Assembly: GCA_027593125.1 (NCBI GenBank)
Contig: JAQCJL010000008.1
Span: 1-36,251, forward strand
DNA from: Pseudomonadota bacterium
GTDB lineage: Bacteria > Pseudomonadota > Alphaproteobacteria > Puniceispirillales > UBA1172
Length of the DNA: 36,251 bases
Direction of reading: 5' to 3'
The notes below the pieces were generated by a model. It was given only the letters and a program-made list of their open reading frames with translations. It did not search any database and was not told where the DNA came from. Below, in pieces: positions 32,249 to 36,251 of the stretch (position 1 is its first letter; the number at the start of each line of letters is the position of its first letter). The translations under genes were made by a program, and so were the position numbers.

Positions 32249-34738
32249 TTATCCTTTCAGCCTGCTGTTATCAGCGTCATAAAGAACACCACTATCAACC
32301 AGATGCGCTTGACGATGTTGCCCTAGCACTTCGATTTCTAGATTGGGTGATCCTCCTGAAAAGATATTCTCATTTACCACCCCATAGGCAATGGATTTGC
32401 CTACTCTGTGCCCATATCCTGCGGATACCACCAAACCAACATCCTTACCGCCTGAACGGATAGAGGATAGATAAAGCGCCTCACCGCTATCCGAAGCATC
32501 AGCATCATCAAGCACCATGGTGACAAAGCGGCGGGCAACACCGCGCTGTTGTTCAGCCATGATTGCCGCACGGCCAATAAACTCCCCTTTATCTGTTCGC
32601 ACCCATCGCGACAGCCCACTTTCCAGCATAGTGTAATCGGATGTCAGATCGGATTTCCAAGACCGATACCCTTTTTCCAACCGCATGGAATCCAGTGCCA
32701 ACATGCCAAAAGGTTTAATCTGATGCTCGGCTCCTGCTGCCATGATGGCATCAAATACCGTTTCCATCTTGGCCATGGGGATATGCATTTCCCAGCCTGC
32801 CTCACCAGCAAAAGACACACGGATAAGATGAACATCCACCCCAGCGATTTTTCCAGCGCGGTGGGTTAACCAACCAAATTGATCTTGTGCCATATTTTCA
32901 TCTGTTAGGGCTTCAACTATGGCAGGGGATTTTGGCCCAGTGACCAACAGGGTACCCATATCACGAGTTAAATCTGTTATGGTAACAGACCCATCATCAG
33001 GGCAATGCAATGTTAGCCAATCGCGGTCATGCCAGAACGCCCCAGCGCCTGTAATCAACCAGAAATGATTTTCATCGAAACAGGTCGCTGTCATTTCCGT
33101 CAGGATTTTCCCCTTTGGTGTTGCAAAATAAACAAGCCCAATGCGGCCTGGCTTTGGAAGACGCCCTGTGACCATACGATCAAGATAAGCCCTTGCCCCT
33201 TCACCTTTGATTTCAAATCTGGTGAAACCCGTCAGATCAATAACCCCTGCGTGTTCTGCGACGTGCCGACATTCTGACCCAACCGTATTATGCCAATGCT
33301 GATGCTTAAAGCTTTGGGCAGGTTTGCGTTCATCTGCACCTTGCGGGAACCAATCGGCCCTTTCCCAGCCACCGTAAGCACCAAACTCTGCGCCTTGTTT
33401 TTTCAGACGCTCATAAAGGGTTGAAGTTTTTGCCGGACGACCAGCCGGCCATTGGATTTGCGGATAATGGGTGGCATATTCATGGGAATAGGTTTCAATC
33501 GCCTTGGCGATGCTATAAGCCCGATCTACATGATCAGTAAATCGGCGTGGATCAACAGCCCATGAATCTGTTTCTGGTTCACCTTCAATGATGATTTCCG
33601 CCATTAATTTACCAGCACCGCCAGCCTGCACAATGCCAAAAGTAAACACACAACATTCAAAGGCGTTGGGCACACCTGGCATTGGCCCGATTAATGGCAG
33701 ACCATCCGGAGCGTACGGAATAGGACCATTGACAACACGCGTAATTCCAGCAGTGCCCAGAATGGGAACACGTTTGCAAGCATCATCAATATACCATTCC
33801 AGCCGTTCCAGATCATCGTTCCAAAGCTGAAACGAGAAATCATCAGGCCGTGGGTCATCATTGGTGACCCAATGGGCACGGCAATTTTTCTCATACGGGC
33901 CAAGCAAAAGCCCGTCTTTTTCCTGACGCAGATAATAAGAGCTGTCTGGGTCACGCAACAATGGCAATTTTTTATCTCTGCTCGTTAACTCAGGAATACT
34001 CTCTGAGACGAGATACTGATGCGCCAAGGATACACAAGGCACATCACGACCAAACATTTTGCCAATTTCATCTGCCCTATATCCAGCGGCATTGACAACA
34101 TATTGGGCCCGAACCGTGCCAATGGGGGTCTCTACCGCCCATTCGTCACCCTTGCGGCTCACCCCTGTGACAGGACAAAAACGGATAATCTGGGCGCCCA
34201 TGTCGCGCGCGCCTTTGGCAAAGGCTTGCGTTAACTGGGCCGGATCAATATCCCCATCAAGAGGGTCCCATTGCCCACCTTCTAGATCATGGGTTTCCAA
34301 AAAGGGATAAATCTCTTTCATATCGGCGTTGCTGAGCATTTCAAACTCAACCCCCATCTGCCGACCCATGGATTGAACATGACGAAACTCATCCATACGC
34401 TCACGGCTATGAGCTAATCTGATGGCCCCCGTGACGTGATAATTCATGGGATAATCGACCTCTTCGCCCAAACGGCGATACAGTTCGGTGGAATAGGACT
34501 GCATTTTCATCATCGTCCACGAACCAACAAAATTCGGGCAATTCCCAGCCGCATGCCAAGTCGAACCAGAGGTTAATTCGTTCTTTTCCAGCAACAAACA
34601 ATCTGTCCAACCCATCTTTGCCAGATGATACAGAACCGAACAGCCAACAGAACCGCCGCCAATAACCACAACCCGGGCGGTTTGTGGAAGTTTTCCTGTG
34701 GCCTTGGATTCTGCTCCGGTAGTCGTGTTATCTGTCAT
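32249..34738 (-). CDS. DMGDH/sarcosine dehydrogenase-like FAD oxidoreductase with GcvT domain (paralog 1)
   Basis: This 829-residue protein is a tandem paralog of the downstream gene with the same architecture. It has a short polar N-terminus, FAD motif GGGSVG (27-32), SGSTWHAAGN with the probable covalent-FAD His62, and a C-terminal GcvT domain with GEAGWEMHI. At the position where paralog 2 has GGIEADVTI this copy has TPKGKILTEMTA, so the GcvT region has diverged and its folate chemistry or substrate may differ. AAGGGGA precedes the ATG at 34738. It is the first enzyme gene of the operon, 47 bases after the XRE-cupin regulator, with no clear promoter between them. Confidence 0.88.
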   Translation of the reverse strand: MTDNTTTGAESKATGKLPQTARVVVIGGGSVGCSVLYHLAKMGWTDCLLLEKNELTSGSTWHAAGNCPNFVGSWTMMKMQSYSTELYRRLGEEVDYPMNYHVTGAIRLAHSRERMDEFRHVQSMGRQMGVEFEMLSNADMKEIYPFLETHDLEGGQWDPLDGDIDPAQLTQAFAKGARDMGAQIIRFCPVTGVSRKGDEWAVETPIGTVRAQYVVNAAGYRADEIGKMFGRDVPCVSLAHQYLVSESIPELTSRDKKLPLLRDPDSSYYLRQEKDGLLLGPYEKNCRAHWVTNDDPRPDDFSFQLWNDDLERLEWYIDDACKRVPILGTAGITRVVNGPIPYAPDGLPLIGPMPGVPNAFECCVFTFGIVQAGGAGKLMAEIIIEGEPETDSWAVDPRRFTDHVDRAYSIAKAIETYSHEYATHYPQIQWPAGRPAKTSTLYERLKKQGAEFGAYGGWERADWFPQGADERKPAQSFKHQHWHNTVGSECRHVAEHAGVIDLTGFTRFEIKGEGARAYLDRMVTGRLPKPGRIGLVYFATPKGKILTEMTATCFDENHFWLITGAGAFWHDRDWLTLHCPDDGSVTITDLTRDMGTLLVTGPKSPAIVEALTDENMAQDQFGWLTHRAGKIAGVDVHLIRVSFAGEAGWEMHIPMAKMETVFDAIMAAGAEHQIKPFGMLALDSMRLEKGYRSWKSDLTSDYTMLESGLSRWVRTDKGEFIGRAAIMAEQQRGVARRFVTMVLDDADASDSGEALYLSSIRSGGKDVGLVVSAGYGHRVGKSIAYGVVNENIFSGGSPNLEIEVLGQHRQAHLVDSGVLYDADNSRLKG

Positions 34739-34785
34739 TTCTGGTTCCCCTTCATCTCTATTAAAAATTGTTCAGCGAAATGTTC

Positions 34786-35421
34786 CTAATAAATTGGCGG
34801 TGCAATCACCCATATGACCACCGCGTCTTCTTTGCCGTTGTTGGCCCAGCTCATTGTCTCACCAGCAAAACGGAAACTGTCCCCCGGTTTTAAATCATAA
34901 GTCTGGCCATCCAGCGTCAGCGTCAATGTGCCTGAAATCAAATATCCAGCTTCTTCAGTTTCGCGTGTCACAGGCGCGGTGATACGTGAACCAGGCCCAA
35001 ACACTGACCGCAACATTTCAAACCTGCCCCCAAGATCAGGAGACAGCAATTCTTCGCGTAAGTCAGTGGCATTGTCGTGCATGATCCGGCGTGAATTCGC
35101 CCGCACAACATGTTCGGTTTCTTCGCTTTCAGGTGAACTGGAAAAGAAAAAGCTAAACGGCAAGCTAAACAATTCAGCGATTTTACGAATATCCGCAAGC
35201 AAAGGCTCAGAAGTGCCGCGTTCCACTTGACTTAGCCAACCAATGGACCGGTCAAGATGATCTGCCAATTCTGTTAATGTCCAACCACGACTTTGTCTGA
35301 GCACCCGAATATCATGACCAATCTGACCTGATGAACGCATGATCACAGCCTGAGGCAGAGCGCTTAGGCTGGTTTTCTGATCAGTTAGACTGGATGGAGG
35401 CACCTTATCTAGCATTTGCAT
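34786..35421 (-). CDS. XRE-family regulator with C-terminal cupin domain
   Basis: This 211-residue regulator has an N-terminal helix-turn-helix of the XRE type (about residues 35-90: IRVLRQSRGWTLTELADHLDRSIGWLSQVERG). A C-terminal cupin (about 135-205) follows, with TRETEEAGYLISGTLTLTLDG and LKPGDSFRF. The cupin presumably senses a small effector, and regulators of this type commonly control amine or amino-acid catabolism. It is first in the minus-strand block with the two DMGDH-like genes and mttB and probably controls that operon and itself. The usual cupin metal histidines are not obvious (EEAG in place of an HxH pattern), so effector binding may be metal-free. A second ATG at 35415 is an alternative start. 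Confidence 0.9.
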   Translation of the reverse strand: MQMLDKVPPSSLTDQKTSLSALPQAVIMRSSGQIGHDIRVLRQSRGWTLTELADHLDRSIGWLSQVERGTSEPLLADIRKIAELFSLPFSFFFSSSPESEETEHVVRANSRRIMHDNATDLREELLSPDLGGRFEMLRSVFGPGSRITAPVTRETEEAGYLISGTLTLTLDGQTYDLKPGDSFRFAGETMSWANNGKEDAVVIWVIAPPIY

Positions 35422-35434
35422 ACATCTCTGATGT
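35422..35434. promoter_or_regulatory. Short inverted repeat at the regulator start, possible operator
   Basis: ACATC (35422-35426) and GATGT (35430-35434) flank a 3-base spacer immediately upstream of the XRE-cupin ATG and overlap the ribosome-binding region. Self-repression at this site is conceivable. Evidence is symmetry and position only. Confidence 0.25.
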
Positions 35435-35477
35435 GTTGCCGTAGGACAAATGAATTATTAGATGACAATTTCACCAA

Positions 35478-35504
35478 AATGAAAAAATGGCAAGAATTTT
35501 CATT
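35478..35504. promoter_or_regulatory. 8-bp inverted repeat in the regulator/cyclophilin divergent region
   Basis: AATGAAAA (35478-35485) and TTTTCATT (35497-35504) are perfect inverted repeats 11 bases apart. They lie 57 bases upstream of the XRE-cupin start and 148 bases before the cyclophilin start. The 230-base region is AT-rich and should carry both divergent promoters. The repeat is a candidate operator for the XRE-cupin protein. Confidence 0.35.
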
Positions 35505-35651
35505 CGCTTTATTCTACTTTTTTCATCTTTTTTTCCATTGTCTTATTTCCCTGGGGCAAGAGATGGACTTGCATCAGATCATGGGTTGACGATGCTCCGT
35601 CTTTGGGTCATGGTCAGGCATCATTTTCAAATCTTATAGAATGTTATCGTC

Positions 35652-36158
35652 ATGCGTATTTTCACCATCTTTATAGCCGGAGTATTTAGTCTCATTATGT
35701 CTGCATCAGCCCAATCCGATACCCTTGTCCTAGAAACCAGCAAAGGCGAGATTCGTATCGCCATGTTGAGCACGCTTGCCCCTAATCATGTTGCCAGAAT
35801 CAAAGAACTGGCAGGGGAAGGCTATTATGATGGTATAATTTTTCATCGGGTCATTCCCGGTTTTATGGCGCAAACAGGTGATCCGACGGGTACTGGCATG
35901 GGGGGATCTGGACAGAAACTTGATGCTGAGTTTTCAGATTATCAGTATCAGTCCGGAACCGTTGGCATGGCCAGAACCATGGACCCAAACAGCGCGGACA
36001 GCCAATTTTTCATCTGTTTTGATGGATGCGGTCATCTGACAGGGCAATATACCGTCTGGGGTCAAGTAGAAGAAGGCATGGATGTAGTAGAAGCCATTAA
36101 TGTGGGTGAACCACCAGCAGAGCCTGATCAGATTGTTCGTGCCTATATGGCAGAATAA
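35652..36158 (+). CDS. Secreted cyclophilin-type peptidyl-prolyl isomerase
   Basis: This 168-residue protein has a Sec signal peptide (MRIFTIFIAGVFSLIMSASAQ, likely cleavage after ASA at about residue 20). A compact cyclophilin domain follows with IIFHRVIPGFMAQTGDPTGTGMGG, GTVGMARTMDPNSADSQFFI and VWGQVEEGMDVV. The catalytic Arg is in FHRV, with Phe and Gln in the following segments. It catalyses proline isomerisation in the periplasm. The size is normal for bacterial PpiA/PpiB. No clear ribosome binding site stands before ATG 35652. It appears to be a single-gene unit ending in the hairpin at 36211-36227 and is unrelated to the sulfonate genes. Confidence 0.92.
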   Translation: MRIFTIFIAGVFSLIMSASAQSDTLVLETSKGEIRIAMLSTLAPNHVARIKELAGEGYYDGIIFHRVIPGFMAQTGDPTGTGMGGSGQKLDAEFSDYQYQSGTVGMARTMDPNSADSQFFICFDGCGHLTGQYTVWGQVEEGMDVVEAINVGEPPAEPDQIVRAYMAE

Positions 36159-36210
36159 ACCGTAAATCCCTATCGCCCATCATGGTTATGATTTTAAGGG
36201 CAAAGATATT

Positions 36211-36240
36211 GGCGGGGTAAAACCGCCCTTATTTTTTCTT
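36211..36240 (+). terminator. Candidate intrinsic terminator after the cyclophilin gene
   Basis: GGCGG (36211-36215) pairs with CCGCC (36223-36227) around a 7-base loop and is followed by a long T-rich tract that reaches the window edge. The stem is short but GC-rich. It lies 53 bases after the stop codon. Confidence 0.65.
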
Positions 36241-36251
36241 CTTTTTTTTTT

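Noticed and set aside
1-36251. Mobile elements, prophage or tRNA-associated island
   Set aside because: No transposase, integrase, phage gene, long terminal repeat or tRNA was recognised, and gene style is uniform across the window.

Overview
The window looks like a marine alphaproteobacterium of moderate G+C. The first genes follow an alphaproteobacterial order (DUF1285, NUDIX CoA pyrophosphatase, DUF6111, cca), and the TSUP exporter is paired with an alphaproteobacteria-specific membrane protein (TIGR02186/Alph_Pro_TM). Gene content (taurine uptake and dissimilation, SoeABC, an MttB homolog, tandem DMGDH/GcvT proteins) fits SAR116- or roseobacter-like ocean bacteria. This placement is inference; there is no rRNA here. 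I found no tRNA, rRNA, CRISPR array, insertion sequence or prophage gene, and no gene-free stretch longer than 300 bases.

Layout. 1-1592 (minus): housekeeping block cca (partial), DUF6111, NUDIX and DUF1285. 1761-4471 (plus): ArsR-type regulator, sulfite/sulfonate exporter of the TauE/SafE family, TIGR02186 membrane protein, universal stress protein. 4496-5906 (minus): tungstate-type ABC ATPase and permease (TupC, TupB) without the binding protein. 6203-13208 (plus): a complete peptide-type ABC importer (Tat-exported binding protein, two permeases, one fused double ATPase) followed by an MlrC-family metallopeptidase. 13256-17067: a TIM-barrel isomerase-like protein and a fatty-acid-desaturase-like protein (minus), then a quinone-reductase-like MDR and an SDR (plus). 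17124-20909 (minus): tauA, tauB and an unusually long tauC. 21159-28165 (plus): taurine-pyruvate aminotransferase, phosphate acetyltransferase and soeABC sulfite dehydrogenase. 28172-35421 (minus): XRE-cupin regulator, two DMGDH-like FAD/GcvT proteins and an MttB-family methyltransferase. 35652-36158 (plus): secreted cyclophilin.

How it works together. The right half reads as a sulfonate dissimilation island. TauABC imports taurine or a relative, Tpa makes sulfoacetaldehyde, an Xsc that is not in this window would give acetyl phosphate plus sulfite, Pta gives acetyl-CoA, SoeABC oxidises sulfite to sulfate, and the exporter at 2269-3192 could relieve sulfite stress. The adjacent operon encodes one quaternary-amine methyltransferase homolog and two DMGDH-like demethylases, which is the number of steps needed to take a trimethylated amine down to a primary amine. 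My main hypothesis is that the two operons together degrade N-methylated taurines such as taurine betaine. It is untested, and the usual alternative for the second operon is glycine betaine or another betaine.

Other points of interest: a perfect 21-bp tandem duplication sits between tpa and pta, where xsc often lies. TauC carries about 360 extra residues. Strong hairpins follow both substrate-binding-protein genes. The ArsR-type regulator contains no cysteine.
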